The notes under the pieces are model-generated. The model did no database searches and was not told the origin of the DNA. It worked only from the letters and a program-made list of their open reading frames with translations. This document shows positions 1-10,076 of a stretch of DNA of 32,954 nucleotides, piece after piece (the first letter of the stretch is position 1; each line of letters opens with the position of its first letter). The DNA lies in NCBI GenBank assembly GCA_027036015.1, contig JALVTH010000041.1, positions 1-32,954 of the forward strand, written 5' to 3'. Position numbers and translations under genes: made by a program. This DNA is from Campylobacteraceae bacterium. Lineage in GTDB: Bacteria > Campylobacterota > Campylobacteria > Campylobacterales > Sulfurovaceae.

Positions 1-55
1 CTAAAAAAGGCGCTATTAAAAGAAGTAATGTAATTTGTACAAAATAATATATCAT
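1..55 (-). CDS. Hydrogenase-4 membrane subunit, HyfC/NuoH-like (5' end only)
   Basis: Only the first 18 codons are inside the window. They read MIYYFVQITLLLLIAPFL, a hydrophobic start typical of the HyfC/HycD/NuoH-like membrane subunit that anchors the group 4 [NiFe] hydrogenase module. The ATG (55-53) overlaps the TGA of the upstream hyfB-like gene in an ATGA junction, which indicates translational coupling in one operon. HyfC following HyfB is the usual order in hyf and hyc operons. The assignment rests on position and a short hydrophobic stretch, so it is tentative. Confidence 0.6.
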   Translation of the reverse strand, partial: MIYYFVQITLLLLIAPFL

Positions 56-1917
56 TTTCTCTCTCCAAAAAGTATAATTGCTATAAATATTGCAACTATG
101 GTAATTTCTAATACGACTGAACCCCAAGTAATTTGATGATAAAAAACTCTAATACTAAATAGAATAAAAATTAATAAATTAAAAATTAAAGCCGAATAAC
201 GTCCTTTTTCAAAATGAGAAATCTTATATACCAAATAACTTAATTTATATAAAAGCTTTTTAACTCCTTCATACAAACTTTCTTCAAACAACGGTTTAAC
301 GTGAACTTCATATAAACTCTTTTTAAATTTTGTTTTATGTCCAAAAACTGTTTCTTTATGTGTATGAACCATTGGTTTATAAAGCCATGCAAAAAAGCGT
401 CTTATGGGACCTGCAAACCCTGTCGTTGAATATTGCATCGAAGCGTTAGTATTATAACCACATGCCCAAGTGTGATAGAGTCTGATTTTAGGGTGCAATA
501 ATTTATAAATTAACACGAAACTTAAAGTTATCAAAAGTAGTGTTCCAAGTAAAATCAAAGGTGCGACGGCTCCATAATTATTTGCTAAGGAATGCATAAT
601 AAGATAATTTGGAAATATTTTATGATAAATATAAGGCAAAGGTAAAGCAAGATTGATCAATTTTACAATACTTGGCATAAAAGCCATTAATCCAATAACG
701 ATTAAAGCCATTAAAATTTCCCCTACAAGCATTAAAATATTAACCTCTTTTGCATGTTTAGCATTTTGACTTCTTGCAAGTCCTAAAAAAGTAATACCAA
801 AAGCTTTAACAAAGCAAGCAATGGCTAATCCACTGGTTAAAGCCAAAGCAAAAATGGTAAAACCAAAAGATAATTTCAACGCAATGTCAGAAATACTGGC
901 ACTACTTAACATACTTTGAAAAATCATCCATTCACTCAAAAAACCATTCGTTGGTGGCATAGCACTAATGGAAATTGCTGCAAGTAAAAAAGTAAATGCT
1001 GTTATGGGCATTGTTTTAATTAAGCCTCCATATTGTTCCATATTTTTCGTATGAGTTTGATACAAAATACTTCCTGCACCCATAAAAAGTAAAGATTTAA
1101 AACTCATATGATTAAAGGTATGATAAATTGCCGCAATAAAACTAAAAGCACTTAAAGTATCCAATTTTAAAGTATGAAAAATCATACCAAGTCCAATGGC
1201 AATTAAAATAATTCCAATATTTTCTACGGAGTGATTTGCCAAAAGTGCCTTTATATCATGCTCACTCAAAGCATACAAAACGCCTACCAAACTTGAAATT
1301 GAACCTAAAAACAAAATAATAATTCCCCATTCTAACTCCCAATGAGGTATTAAAAATAAAAAGCGTAAAAATGCATATATAGCAACTTTAAGCATTACTC
1401 CACTCATCAAAGCAGAAACAGAACTTGGAGCAGCTGGATGAGCATATGGAAGCCAAACGTGCAAAGGAACGACCCCAGCTTTACTTAAAAAACCAAAAAT
1501 TAATAAGAAAAAAAGAAAAGTTGGATATTTAAAAGAAGCTATACTATCGTCTAAAGAGTCAAAAGAAGCCATTAAATTATTATGAGAAAGTAATAAAAAA
1601 AATACCAGAATAAAAACAAAACCAAAATGCGTCATAAAAAAATAAAATCTAGCAGCTTTTAAACTCTCTTTATTTGGTTCGGTTAAAATAAGTTGCCAAG
1701 ACGTTAAACTCATTAACTCCCAAAAAAAAAGAAACGATAAAATTTTATCCGTAACAACTACACCAATCATTGCAAAAATAAAAGCAAAATAATTGATTAA
1801 AAAATAAGCTTTTCTTTGAATATGTGACAAATAACCAAAAGTATAAAAAAGATTTGGTAATACACCTAACAAAATTAATAAAAGAAAAACATAAGAGAAT
1901 GCATCAAAGCCTAACAT
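52..1917 (-). CDS. hyfB: Hydrogenase-4 component B-like proton-pumping subunit (HyfB/HycC family)
   Basis: A 621-residue polytopic membrane protein of the NuoL/NuoM/Mrp antiporter-like family. The core PLHVWLPYAHPAAPSSVSAL is the conserved channel motif with its lysine and histidine context. It is followed by GVLYALSEHDIKALLANHS and FKSLLFMGAGSI, all close to HyfB/HycC. The C-terminal WACGY and PIRRFF segment is diagnostic of the hydrogenase branch rather than true complex I. The product should couple ferredoxin- or formate-linked H2 metabolism to ion translocation. Compared with E. coli HyfB as I remember it, the protein starts about 60-70 residues late, and a TAA directly precedes the ATG, so no longer in-frame start exists. 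A 126-bp gap separates it from the PBP1A gene. Within that gap a weak TATAAA-like -10 (1994-1999, minus strand) and a TAGGGA ribosome site suggest its own promoter. Confidence 0.85.
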   Translation of the reverse strand: MLGFDAFSYVFLLLILLGVLPNLFYTFGYLSHIQRKAYFLINYFAFIFAMIGVVVTDKILSFLFFWELMSLTSWQLILTEPNKESLKAARFYFFMTHFGFVFILVFFLLLSHNNLMASFDSLDDSIASFKYPTFLFFLLIFGFLSKAGVVPLHVWLPYAHPAAPSSVSALMSGVMLKVAIYAFLRFLFLIPHWELEWGIIILFLGSISSLVGVLYALSEHDIKALLANHSVENIGIILIAIGLGMIFHTLKLDTLSAFSFIAAIYHTFNHMSFKSLLFMGAGSILYQTHTKNMEQYGGLIKTMPITAFTFLLAAISISAMPPTNGFLSEWMIFQSMLSSASISDIALKLSFGFTIFALALTSGLAIACFVKAFGITFLGLARSQNAKHAKEVNILMLVGEILMALIVIGLMAFMPSIVKLINLALPLPYIYHKIFPNYLIMHSLANNYGAVAPLILLGTLLLITLSFVLIYKLLHPKIRLYHTWACGYNTNASMQYSTTGFAGPIRRFFAWLYKPMVHTHKETVFGHKTKFKKSLYEVHVKPLFEESLYEGVKKLLYKLSYLVYKISHFEKGRYSALIFNLLIFILFSIRVFYHQITWGSVVLEITIVAIFIAIILFGERK

Positions 1918-2043
1918 TTATATTCCCTACTCTAAAGTAAAGCTAAAAAAGGAAACTCATAGTTTGGAAATTGATCAAAATTTTTCCGATGAATTTATAT
2001 CATAATTTTGGTAAAACTTTAAAAAATATGCTATTTTGTTACA

Positions 2044-4131
2044 TTAAAATAGCTCCTCTACGTCGTCAGATTTCGTACTACTACTACTATTTTTTTCTAA
2101 CTCTTTACCCTCATCATAAATTTCTATAATATCTCCATCAAGTTTTTCTTTCTCTTTTGATTTTAGACTGGGTGTATCGCTTCCTTCTTCGTAAATATCT
2201 TGATTTGGATTTTCTTTTGGCAAAGGAGAAATTTTGGTATATAATTCTTGATGCCCATTGATAAAACCAACATATACACCTTCTGGTTTATCAAACTTTC
2301 GTTTCATCTGTGGATTTTGTTTTAAAAGTTCCCAATAAATATAACTAAAAATTGGTGCAGATACTCTTCCTCCAGTCATTTTCTTCCCAATTGGCTTATA
2401 ACGATCGCGCCCTACCCAAACAATTGTCGTAATTGTTGGAGAATAACCGCAAAACCAAGCATCAACGTAATTATTGGTCGTTCCAGTTTTTCCAGCAAGC
2501 TCAATCCCTTTAACTCTTGCTTTTTTACCCGTTCCTCTTTTAATGACATCTTCTAAAATAGAAGTCATTAAATAAGCTTGCTCAGGGCGCGTAAAGTGTG
2601 CTATCTCTTTTGGTTTTGACTCATAAATTACACTATTATATCTTGAGACAACTTTACTAATTAAATGTGGTTCAATCATATGCCCATAATTTGAAAAAAC
2701 AGTATAAATTTGTGCTACTTTCATAGGAGAGAGAGCTAAATTTCCAAGCGAAATGGATAAATCGTGTGGAATATTTTTTACTCCCAACAATTTTAATTTA
2801 TTAATGATTTTATCTAATCCAATATCTGAGACTAAATTAACCGTTGCTAAATTTCTCGATTCAACTAAAGCTTCTCGAAGCGTTATAAATCCTTTAAAAT
2901 CTCTTTCGTAATTTTTTGGTGCCCATACAACTGTTTTGCCATTAACTTTATATCTAAAAGTTCTTGCTAAGTCTGTTAGTTTAGTTGCTGGATTATAACC
3001 CAAATCAAGTGCGACTTGATAAACAAAGGGTTTGAACGCGGAGCCTGGCTGACGTTTTATCATAGTAGCTCTATTAAAAGGACTCTCATAATAATCTCGT
3101 CCGCCAACCATAGCCAAAACTTCACCTGTATTATTTTGCACCATAACAATTGCTCCATTTAAATCGCTCTTTTTTAAATCTTCGTTCAATATACCACTTA
3201 CATTTAAAAGTCCATATTTTAAAGCCTCTTTTGCAAGATTTTGTTTGTCTAAATCAATTGTGGTATAAATCTTATACCCACCCGTTTTTAAGTCTTTAAA
3301 TTTTTTACTTAGTCGTCTTATAACCTCATCTCTTACATATGGAGCAACGTTTTGAGCTAAGGTCGTTTTAAAAACGCGTGGGTGCTCTTTTTTTGCTTTT
3401 TTATATTCTTCTTTACTAATCCAGCCAAGTTTATAAAGGCGATTTAAAATAATGTTGGCTCTTTTATTGAGTCTATCATAATGCTTGAGTGGATTATAAT
3501 AGCTTGGAGCATTGGGTAAACCTACAAGCATGGCCGATTCTTTCAAAGTTAACTGGCTTAAATTTTTATGAAAATATCCCCAAGTAGCAGTTTTTATCCC
3601 AATAAAGTTGTTTCCATAAGGAATAACGTTTAAATAACGCTCTAAAATTTGTTCTTTGCTTAACTTTTTTTCTAATTTAATAGCTAAAATTGCCTCTTTT
3701 ATTTTTCTAGCCAACTTCTTTTTTCTCGAAAGCATTACATTTTTAATAAGCTGCTGAGTAATAGTACTTCCACCTTCAACTAAATGTCCAGCCTTTATGT
3801 CTTTAATAATGGCTCTTAAAATTGCATCTGGATTTATTCCTTTATGTTCAAAAAACTTTGTATCTTCCATTGCAACGACACCTTCAATAACAAAAAAAGG
3901 AATTTCATCATAAGTTGCATAGAGACGAAGGTGATTTTTTAATATATAAGCAATGTGTTTTCCATTTCTATCTAAAATTTCACTTGAAACTTCTGGTGTA
4001 AAATGAACGATTTTATCAACGTCGCTATCAACTTTATAATATGCAAATAAAAACATTCCACTAAGCAATGAAGCAAGCAATAAAGCAATAAGAAGAAAAA
4101 TTTTTATGATTTTATCTAATTTTCTAATCAT
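2044..4131 (-). CDS. Penicillin-binding protein 1A (class A, bifunctional)
   Basis: A 695-residue bifunctional peptidoglycan synthase with one N-terminal membrane anchor (about residues 10-31). The glycosyltransferase (GT51) domain shows EDTKFFEHKG, with catalytic Glu89, and GGSTITQQL. The transpeptidase domain has the three penicillin-binding motifs: SAFK at 364-367 (active Ser364), SRN at 425-427 and KTG at 548-550. The tail after about residue 640 is acidic, serine-rich and likely disordered. Its ATG overlaps the TGA of the ABC ATPase upstream (ATGA), so it belongs to the alaS-to-PBP operon. From memory, the C. jejuni orthologue pbpA also sits next to maf and alaS. It acts in the periplasm, polymerising and crosslinking lipid II. 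Confidence 0.95.
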   Translation of the reverse strand: MIRKLDKIIKIFLLIALLLASLLSGMFLFAYYKVDSDVDKIVHFTPEVSSEILDRNGKHIAYILKNHLRLYATYDEIPFFVIEGVVAMEDTKFFEHKGINPDAILRAIIKDIKAGHLVEGGSTITQQLIKNVMLSRKKKLARKIKEAILAIKLEKKLSKEQILERYLNVIPYGNNFIGIKTATWGYFHKNLSQLTLKESAMLVGLPNAPSYYNPLKHYDRLNKRANIILNRLYKLGWISKEEYKKAKKEHPRVFKTTLAQNVAPYVRDEVIRRLSKKFKDLKTGGYKIYTTIDLDKQNLAKEALKYGLLNVSGILNEDLKKSDLNGAIVMVQNNTGEVLAMVGGRDYYESPFNRATMIKRQPGSAFKPFVYQVALDLGYNPATKLTDLARTFRYKVNGKTVVWAPKNYERDFKGFITLREALVESRNLATVNLVSDIGLDKIINKLKLLGVKNIPHDLSISLGNLALSPMKVAQIYTVFSNYGHMIEPHLISKVVSRYNSVIYESKPKEIAHFTRPEQAYLMTSILEDVIKRGTGKKARVKGIELAGKTGTTNNYVDAWFCGYSPTITTIVWVGRDRYKPIGKKMTGGRVSAPIFSYIYWELLKQNPQMKRKFDKPEGVYVGFINGHQELYTKISPLPKENPNQDIYEEGSDTPSLKSKEKEKLDGDIIEIYDEGKELEKNSSSSTKSDDVEELF

Positions 4132-4820
4132 TGCCGAAACTCTCTATTTTCAAAAGAAGATTCAAATAAAATTTTTGTATATGAGCTTTTTGGTGCTTTT
4201 GCTATCTCTTTGGATTTGCCAATTTCTACGACTTTTCCTTCTTTTAATACTACCATATTTTCACATAATTTAAGAGCCAAATTGATATCGTGCGTAACAA
4301 AAAGCATATAAAAGTTAAATTTTTCTTGCAAATTTTTTAATAACTCAATAATTTCACCTCGAAGTGAAGCATCAAGAGCTGTTGTTGGTTCATCTAACAA
4401 TAAAAGTTTTGGCTTATGCACAAGTGCCATAGCAAAAATAACTCTTTGTAACTGCCCTCCACTTAAATTTGGTGGATATTCCCAAAAGAGCCTTTTGGGT
4501 AAATTAAGCAAAGAAAAAAGTTCAAAAACCTCCTCTTCTTTAGCAAAAAATTGTTTTGAAATTTTGGTTAGTGGCGAAAGTGCCGTAAAAGGATTTTGTG
4601 GAATAAACGCAATGCTTTTTCCACGCTCTAAATGAAAAGGAGCGTCAATTTCTACTTTGGCTTCAAGCGAACTTGGCAAAAGATTTAAAATTGCTTTTAA
4701 ACTAAGTGATTTGCCACTGCCACTTTGCCCAACTAGCGCCGTTTTTTTATAAATACAAAATGAAGCATCAACTAAAATCTTTTCTTTACTTTTGATAAAA
4801 ATTTTTTTTACTTCAATCAT
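4128..4820 (-). CDS. Orphan ABC transporter ATP-binding protein, peptide/nickel (OppD/NikD) type
   Basis: A 230-residue ABC ATPase with a complete catalytic set: Walker A GQSGSGKS, Q-loop IPQNPFTALSP, signature LSGGQLQR, Walker B LLLLDEPTTALDA and H-loop FVTHD. The Q-loop sequence and the YTKILFES-like C-terminus resemble the DppD/OppD/NikD group of dipeptide and nickel importers. No permease or binding protein is encoded nearby. The gene is wedged between a BioF-like enzyme, which it overlaps by 8 bp, and PBP1A, which it overlaps by 4 bp. The substrate cannot be read from the sequence. It either serves permeases encoded elsewhere or has a role linked to wall or peptide metabolism. Confidence 0.85.
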   Translation of the reverse strand: MIEVKKIFIKSKEKILVDASFCIYKKTALVGQSGSGKSLSLKAILNLLPSSLEAKVEIDAPFHLERGKSIAFIPQNPFTALSPLTKISKQFFAKEEEVFELFSLLNLPKRLFWEYPPNLSGGQLQRVIFAMALVHKPKLLLLDEPTTALDASLRGEIIELLKNLQEKFNFYMLFVTHDINLALKLCENMVVLKEGKVVEIGKSKEIAKAPKSSYTKILFESSFENREFRQ

Positions 4821-5895
4821 ATTCTTTTATTAACTCCAAAAGTTTTTTCAACTCTTTTTTCTTAATTGGCTCTCTTAAAATAATTCGCAATATGGCTTTA
4901 GGAACTGTTGGCTCTCGAATAGCTCCAACAAAAAGGTCTTTTTTTAAAAGCTTTTTTTGAAGCTGTAAAACCTTTTTATTATCTCCAATTACAATTGGCA
5001 AAATTAATGACTCTGGCCATATTCCAAGTACTTCTACAACCACTCGTTTTAATTTGTTTAGTTTTTTTCGAATTTTATCTTTGTGTTTTAGAATATATTT
5101 TGCATTAGTATAAGCTAAGGCTATGTCAAAAAGCGAAGGTGCAGTAGAATAGATAATTGGCTTTGCTCTATTAATTAAAAAATCCCTTATCTCTTTAGAA
5201 CTTAAAATATAAGCTCCATAACTCCCATATGCTTTGCCAAGCGTTCCCATTTTTATAAAGTTTGGCTCAATTTTTATATCGTAATAATCAAAAATACCTA
5301 AAAGATTTTTACCAATTGTCCCTGAACTATGCGCTTCATCCACAATTAAAATAGCTTCATATTTTTTTGCCAATTCAAAAATTTCTCTTTTAGCTAAATC
5401 GCCAATCATAGAATAAACACCCTCAATGGCAATAATTTTACGATAAGCTTTGCTTTTTTGTAAGAGTGATTCAAGCTCTTTTTCGTTGTTGTGTTCAAAA
5501 ACACTAACCTTTTTTACCAACCTTGCGGCTAAATTTCCACTTGCGTGAAATTCGCTATCAATAAAAAGTTCATCATTTTTTCTCACAAGCGCTTCAATTG
5601 AAGCAATATTGGCTAAAAAACCACTTCCAACAACTAATCCAGCCTCAAAACCATTAATCTTTGCCAAAAAATTTTCAAATTTTTGGTGAATTGGATGATA
5701 TCCATTAATAAGCATACTTGCTTTTGGTGCAAAGGAAGTTTCTTTTTTTAAAAGTATGCAAGCCTTTTGTAAACTCTTTTTTCGATTTGCTAACCCTAAA
5801 TAATCGTTACTTGCAAAATCAAGAACATTTTTATAAATTTTTCTTTGTCGAAAAAGGTTTGCCCTCTTAATTGCATTCAATTCTTTTTGATACAT
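4813..5895 (-). CDS. BioF/KBL-family alpha-oxoamine synthase (8-amino-7-oxononanoate synthase-like)
   Basis: A PLP-dependent fold-type I enzyme of the alpha-oxoamine synthase family, which condenses an acyl-CoA or acyl-ACP with an amino acid. It shows FASNDYLGLA near the N-terminus, DEAHSSGTIG (PLP aspartate and histidine) and KMGTLGKAYGSYGAY with the Schiff-base lysine. The start chosen is the ATG at 5895, preceded by a GGAG ribosome site and overlapping the maf stop (TAATG), giving 360 residues. A TTG 15 bp upstream would add five residues and is less likely. BioF is the most probable identity, but there are no other biotin genes in the window, so an alternative amino-acid substrate cannot be excluded. 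Confidence 0.8.
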   Translation of the reverse strand: MYQKELNAIKRANLFRQRKIYKNVLDFASNDYLGLANRKKSLQKACILLKKETSFAPKASMLINGYHPIHQKFENFLAKINGFEAGLVVGSGFLANIASIEALVRKNDELFIDSEFHASGNLAARLVKKVSVFEHNNEKELESLLQKSKAYRKIIAIEGVYSMIGDLAKREIFELAKKYEAILIVDEAHSSGTIGKNLLGIFDYYDIKIEPNFIKMGTLGKAYGSYGAYILSSKEIRDFLINRAKPIIYSTAPSLFDIALAYTNAKYILKHKDKIRKKLNKLKRVVVEVLGIWPESLILPIVIGDNKKVLQLQKKLLKKDLFVGAIREPTVPKAILRIILREPIKKKELKKLLELIKEYD

Positions 5896-6452
5896 TAAAA
5901 CTCCAACCAAGGTATAATATATTCTACTGGCAGACCCATAGCTGTGCTCTCTAAACCTTGCACGCTTTTAATATATTTTTTACAAAAACCCTCAACCATA
6001 CAAGCTCCAGCCTTTCCTTGCCACTCTTTGCTTTGCAAATACTCATCTAAATCTTTTGTATCAAAAAGAGCAAAGTTATAATAGGTTGCAAAAATACCAC
6101 TAAATTCAAGTTTAGTAGATTTTAAAATCACTCCCGTAATAATTGCAACGGTATTATTGCTTTGTTTTAATAAAATCTCTTTTGCTTCCTCTTTATTTTT
6201 GGCTTTTCGCAAAATCTCTCCATCTTTAGTTGCAACTACACTATCTGCAACTAAAAGAGGAGTTTCATCTATCCCATAAAGCACAATCGCTCTTTGTAAT
6301 TTCCCTTTAATAGCCTCATATACAAAACTTTTTGCATTTATAGCTTTAATTTGCTCTTCGTCAAAATCAACGCTCACTTGCTCAAAATCAATATTAAACT
6401 TTTTTAATAATTTTGCTCTAGTTTTTGAAGATGAAGCAAGTTTTACTTTCAT
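5895..6452 (-). CDS. maf: Maf-family nucleotide pyrophosphatase
   Basis: A 185-residue Maf/HAM1-like protein starting with KLASSSKTRAKLL, the family's phosphate-binding N-terminal motif, followed by LVADSVVA (metal-binding aspartate) and the C-terminal GLPVEYI. Family members hydrolyse non-canonical or modified nucleoside triphosphates (dTTP, UTP or m7GTP, depending on subgroup) and have been linked to septum inhibition. Which substrate this one uses cannot be judged. The gene overlaps the protease upstream by 4 bp and the BioF-like gene downstream by 1 bp. From memory, maf next to alaS is conserved in Campylobacter and Helicobacter. Confidence 0.9.
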   Translation of the reverse strand: MKVKLASSSKTRAKLLKKFNIDFEQVSVDFDEEQIKAINAKSFVYEAIKGKLQRAIVLYGIDETPLLVADSVVATKDGEILRKAKNKEEAKEILLKQSNNTVAIITGVILKSTKLEFSGIFATYYNFALFDTKDLDEYLQSKEWQGKAGACMVEGFCKKYIKSVQGLESTAMGLPVEYIIPWLEF

Positions 6453-7489
6453 TCATCAAGTCCTACTAACTTAATTGGAATGACTATTCGTTTATGTCCT
6501 CGCAAAATCTCAAGCTTTACAACATCTCCAATTTGTTTGTTATCTAAAATATCATCTAAATCAGCAATGGAGTTAACCTTTTTCCCATCAACTTTTACAA
6601 TAATATCGCCAAATTCTATTGTTCCATCAGCATAAATTGTTGCTGGAATTAAAGGAATGGCTGCAGCTGGTGTATTTGCAATAACTCCTAAAACTGCTAC
6701 ACCATTAATTCCATAAACATCATGCAAATATTCATTAACTCTTTCATCAACCTCAATTCCAATTGAAGGTTTAATGTAATGTCCAAAAAGAATAATTTTT
6801 GTAACAACTCTTTTTACTAAATTAATAGGAATTGCAAAACCAATCCCTACACTTGCATTTATTGGACTATAAATTGCGCTACTAACTCCTACAACTTTTC
6901 CACTGCTATCTAACATTACTCCCCCGCTATTACCAGGGTTAATTGCCGCATCGGTTTGAATGGCTTCACTAATGTAGCTCCCATCGCTTGAAGGAACACG
7001 GCGATGTAGAGCCGAAACGATTCCTTTTGTCATTGTCCAACTTAATCCAAATGGATTTCCAATAACATAAACGTTTTGTCCAACTTGCAACTTATCGCTG
7101 TTGCCTAAACTAACTGGCTTTAATTCATCTTTGGGTGCATTTATTTGCAACACAGCAATATCTCTTTTAGGATAGACTCCAACTAAAGAAGCCGCATAAC
7201 TTTTCCCATTAAATAACTTTACTCTTGCACTATTTGCACCCCTTATTACGTGATAATTGGTAACAATATGTCCTTTTTTATCCCATACAAAACCGCTTCC
7301 ACTCCCTTTTGGAATAGTATAACGCGTGAGGGTATTGTAATCAATAATTTTAGAAGAGGTAGAAATATAAACGACGCTTTCTTTATTTTTTTTAAAAATA
7401 GCAATATTTTGCTTTTCTTCTTGATTTAATCCATTAGCACAAGAGGCAAAAAAGAGAAAAAAAAGAAAGCCAATCCAAACTCTTTTCAT
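6449..7489 (-). CDS. DegQ/HtrA-like trypsin-type serine protease with one PDZ domain, probably a lipoprotein
   Basis: A 346-residue S1C protease. The catalytic triad is visible as His80 (NYHVIRG), Asp110 (RDIAVLQ) and Ser188 (NPGNSGG). One PDZ domain covers about residues 240-345 ([13 protein letters not shown]). The N-terminus is a signal peptide ending in FASC (Cys17), which fits a lipobox, so the mature enzyme may be lipid-anchored on the periplasmic side. One PDZ makes it DegS-like in layout, but it lacks an uncleaved anchor, and two-PDZ DegP/DegQ is the usual Campylobacterota HtrA. It lies between alaS and maf with 4-bp overlaps on both sides. Likely role: envelope protein quality control. 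Confidence 0.88.
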   Translation of the reverse strand: MKRVWIGFLFFLFFASCANGLNQEEKQNIAIFKKNKESVVYISTSSKIIDYNTLTRYTIPKGSGSGFVWDKKGHIVTNYHVIRGANSARVKLFNGKSYAASLVGVYPKRDIAVLQINAPKDELKPVSLGNSDKLQVGQNVYVIGNPFGLSWTMTKGIVSALHRRVPSSDGSYISEAIQTDAAINPGNSGGVMLDSSGKVVGVSSAIYSPINASVGIGFAIPINLVKRVVTKIILFGHYIKPSIGIEVDERVNEYLHDVYGINGVAVLGVIANTPAAAIPLIPATIYADGTIEFGDIIVKVDGKKVNSIADLDDILDNKQIGDVVKLEILRGHKRIVIPIKLVGLDE

Positions 7490-10047
7490 TGTACTTTACT
7501 TTTAACGAACTCTTTAGCCTTTTTCATTGCCTCTGGTAAAGCACCAAGTTCCTTACCACCTGCTTGAGCAAAATCGGCTCTTCCTCCACCGCCTCCTTTT
7601 AAAATTGGAGCAATTGCTTTAATCCACTCTCCAGCATGCACCTCACACCCTTTAGCGCCCGCTGCTAAGAGGACTTTATTCCCTTTTACTTGAAAAAGCA
7701 TCACTGCTACTTTTTCATAACGATTTTTTAAATCATCAACGATTGCTTTAATATCGCCTGCTTCAATCTTATCAACAAATATTTTTACACCATTAACCTC
7801 AAAACTTTCTAACTCTTTTTTATTAGCACTTAGTGCTGCTTGAAGCTCTCTTTTTAACTCTTTTATTTGATTTTTTAATTTATTAATTGCTCCAAGTGCA
7901 TCTTGCGCTTTTAACTCTTGCTTAATTACTTCAAGCTCTTTGTTTTGCTCTTTGGCATACTCGTAAGCCGCTTTTGAAGCAACTGCTTCTATTCTTCTAA
8001 CCCCACTACTTACGCCACTTTCTTTTACTATATAAAAAGAGCCAATCTCAGCCGTATTTTTAACATGCGTTCCACCACAAAGCTCAATTGAGGCATCTTC
8101 CATTGCTACGACTCGAACCTCGTTGCCATACTTTTCACCAAAAAGTGCAACAGCGCCACTTTTTTTTGCCTCTTCAAGCGGCATAATTTTAGTCGTTACA
8201 TCAATTGCTCTTTGAATTTTATCGTTTACCCAATCTTGCACTTTTAAGAGTTCTTCTTTGCTCAGTGCTTTTGGATGAGTAAAGTCAAAACGAAGCTTTT
8301 TATCGTCATTAAGCGATCCAGCCTGCGTTACATGCTCTCCTAAAATAGCTCTTAGGGCTGCATGCAAAAGGTGTGTTGCAGAGTGGTGTCTTGCAATTTC
8401 TCTTCTTTTTTGATCAACGATTGTTTCTACCTCATCACCAACTTTTAACTCTCCTTGGACTTTACTTAAATTTACATCATTAAATTTTTGCGTATCAAGC
8501 ACTTTAGCTTTTGTTTTACCACTTAAAGCATCTTTCAACTCGCCCTCATCACCAATTTGTCCACCACTTTCTGCATAAAATGGAGTCTTTTCTAAATAGA
8601 CCCATCCTTCATCATCAATACTATCAACCAATTTAAAATCTTTATCCATCAAAGCTAATACTTTTGTTTTAACTTGCGTCGTTTCATATCCTACAAATTG
8701 GTTTTGTCCATATTTTTCTTTTAACTGCTTAAATTCACCTTTAGCAACACTATCACCACTTCCTTTCCAATTAGCTTTCGATTTTGCTCTTTGCTCTTGC
8801 ATCTTTTCTTCAAAACCTTGTAAATCTAAAGCAATACCCTTTTCTCTTAACATATCTTGCGTTAAATCAAGTGGAAAGCCATAGGTATCGTAGAGCTTAA
8901 AAGCAACCTCTCCACTAAAAGTTTTATTTGTTTTTTTCAACTCTTCTTCAAAAAGTTTAATTCCAGCTTCAATCGTTGCAAAAAAGCGCTCCTCTTCTTG
9001 TTTCATCGCTTCTTTAACAGCAGCAGCTTGAGTAATTAAATAATCGTATGGATCTTTCATAATATCAACCAAAGTATCCACCAATTTATACATAAAAGGC
9101 TCTCTTAAGCCCAAAAGATACCCATGGCGAATGGCACGGCGCATGATTCTTCGCAAAACATATCCTCTTCCTTCTTTATCAAAAAGCACACCTTGAGCCA
9201 ATAAAAACGTGGTTGAGCGCAAATGATCGGCTATTACGCGATAACTTGCAATCGTTTTTTCATCTGGCTCTTTGCCAACGATTTGAGTAATTTTATCAAT
9301 AATTGGGCGAAACAAAGAAGAATCAAAATTGTTAAAAACTCCTTCTTTAATGGCAACGACTCTCTCAAGCCCCATTCCTGTATCGATACTTGGTTTTGGA
9401 AGAGGATGAAGATTGCCTTGTTCATCTCTTTCATATTGCATAAAAACAAGGTTCCATATCTCTAAAAATCTATCACCTTCACCTCCCATTATATCTTGGG
9501 GAGAATTAAAATGCTCTGCTCCTTGATCATAAAAAATTTCACTACAAGGTCCACAAGGTCCAGTATCACCCATTTGCCAAAAGTTATCTTTATCCCCAAA
9601 GCGCAATATTCGCTCTTGGCTTACAAACTTTTTCCAAATATTATATGCTTCATCATCACTCTCATGCACCGTAACCCAAAGTCTATCAATTGGTAAATTC
9701 AAATACTCTTTACCAGTAACAAACTCCCAAGCATATGCAATTGCCTCTTCTTTAAAATAATCACCAAAACTAAAATTTCCAAGCATTTCAAAAAAAGTAT
9801 GATGTCTTGCGGTATAGCCAACATTGTCTAAATCGTTATGTTTTCCTCCAGCTCTAATACAAGTTTGGCAACTTGCGGCTCTTGGTGGATTTGGAATAGG
9901 CTCTTGCCCAGTAAAAATTCCTTTAAATTGCACCATTCCAGCATTGGTAAAAAGCAAGCTATCATCCTTTGGCACCAAAGGAGAGCTTGGAACAATTTTG
10001 TGTCTTTTGTTTGCAAAAAAATCTAAAAACATTTTTCTAATGTCCAT
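7486..10047 (-). CDS. alaS: Alanyl-tRNA synthetase
   Basis: An 853-residue class II synthetase charging tRNA-Ala. The catalytic domain begins with [20 protein letters not shown] and contains [18 protein letters not shown]. The editing domain carries [13 protein letters not shown] and CGGTHV, the zinc-binding residues that clear mischarged Ser and Gly. A glycine-rich C-Ala domain follows at the end. The length is near the usual 850-880. The ATG at 10047 has an AGAGGG ribosome site about 10 nt upstream. The gene heads the six-gene run down to PBP1A and is linked to the protease by an ATGA overlap. Confidence 0.97.
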   Translation of the reverse strand: MDIRKMFLDFFANKRHKIVPSSPLVPKDDSLLFTNAGMVQFKGIFTGQEPIPNPPRAASCQTCIRAGGKHNDLDNVGYTARHHTFFEMLGNFSFGDYFKEEAIAYAWEFVTGKEYLNLPIDRLWVTVHESDDEAYNIWKKFVSQERILRFGDKDNFWQMGDTGPCGPCSEIFYDQGAEHFNSPQDIMGGEGDRFLEIWNLVFMQYERDEQGNLHPLPKPSIDTGMGLERVVAIKEGVFNNFDSSLFRPIIDKITQIVGKEPDEKTIASYRVIADHLRSTTFLLAQGVLFDKEGRGYVLRRIMRRAIRHGYLLGLREPFMYKLVDTLVDIMKDPYDYLITQAAAVKEAMKQEEERFFATIEAGIKLFEEELKKTNKTFSGEVAFKLYDTYGFPLDLTQDMLREKGIALDLQGFEEKMQEQRAKSKANWKGSGDSVAKGEFKQLKEKYGQNQFVGYETTQVKTKVLALMDKDFKLVDSIDDEGWVYLEKTPFYAESGGQIGDEGELKDALSGKTKAKVLDTQKFNDVNLSKVQGELKVGDEVETIVDQKRREIARHHSATHLLHAALRAILGEHVTQAGSLNDDKKLRFDFTHPKALSKEELLKVQDWVNDKIQRAIDVTTKIMPLEEAKKSGAVALFGEKYGNEVRVVAMEDASIELCGGTHVKNTAEIGSFYIVKESGVSSGVRRIEAVASKAAYEYAKEQNKELEVIKQELKAQDALGAINKLKNQIKELKRELQAALSANKKELESFEVNGVKIFVDKIEAGDIKAIVDDLKNRYEKVAVMLFQVKGNKVLLAAGAKGCEVHAGEWIKAIAPILKGGGGGRADFAQAGGKELGALPEAMKKAKEFVKSKVQ

Positions 10048-10076
10048 ACAAAACCCTCTTTAAAGAAATTAGAGTA

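Noticed and set aside
1711-1720. A9 tract in hyfB (and a similar one in ftsI near 12729) as a phase-variable switch
   Set aside because: Poly-A tracts are frequent in this AT-rich DNA. Phase variation in this phylum mostly uses G/C tracts, and both genes are intact.
1918-2043. Sigma-54 promoter ahead of hyfB
   Set aside because: No TGGCAC-N5-TTGC element with correct spacing was found on the minus strand; only a weak sigma-70-like -10 is visible.
5896-5910. TTG start for the BioF-like gene
   Set aside because: The ATG at 5895 has a GGAG ribosome site and a TAATG coupling to maf, and the five extra residues are not family-like.
9223-10063. Several 60-80-codon frames on both strands within alaS
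   Set aside because: All lie inside a well-supported alaS reading frame and show no protein-like motifs or start signals.
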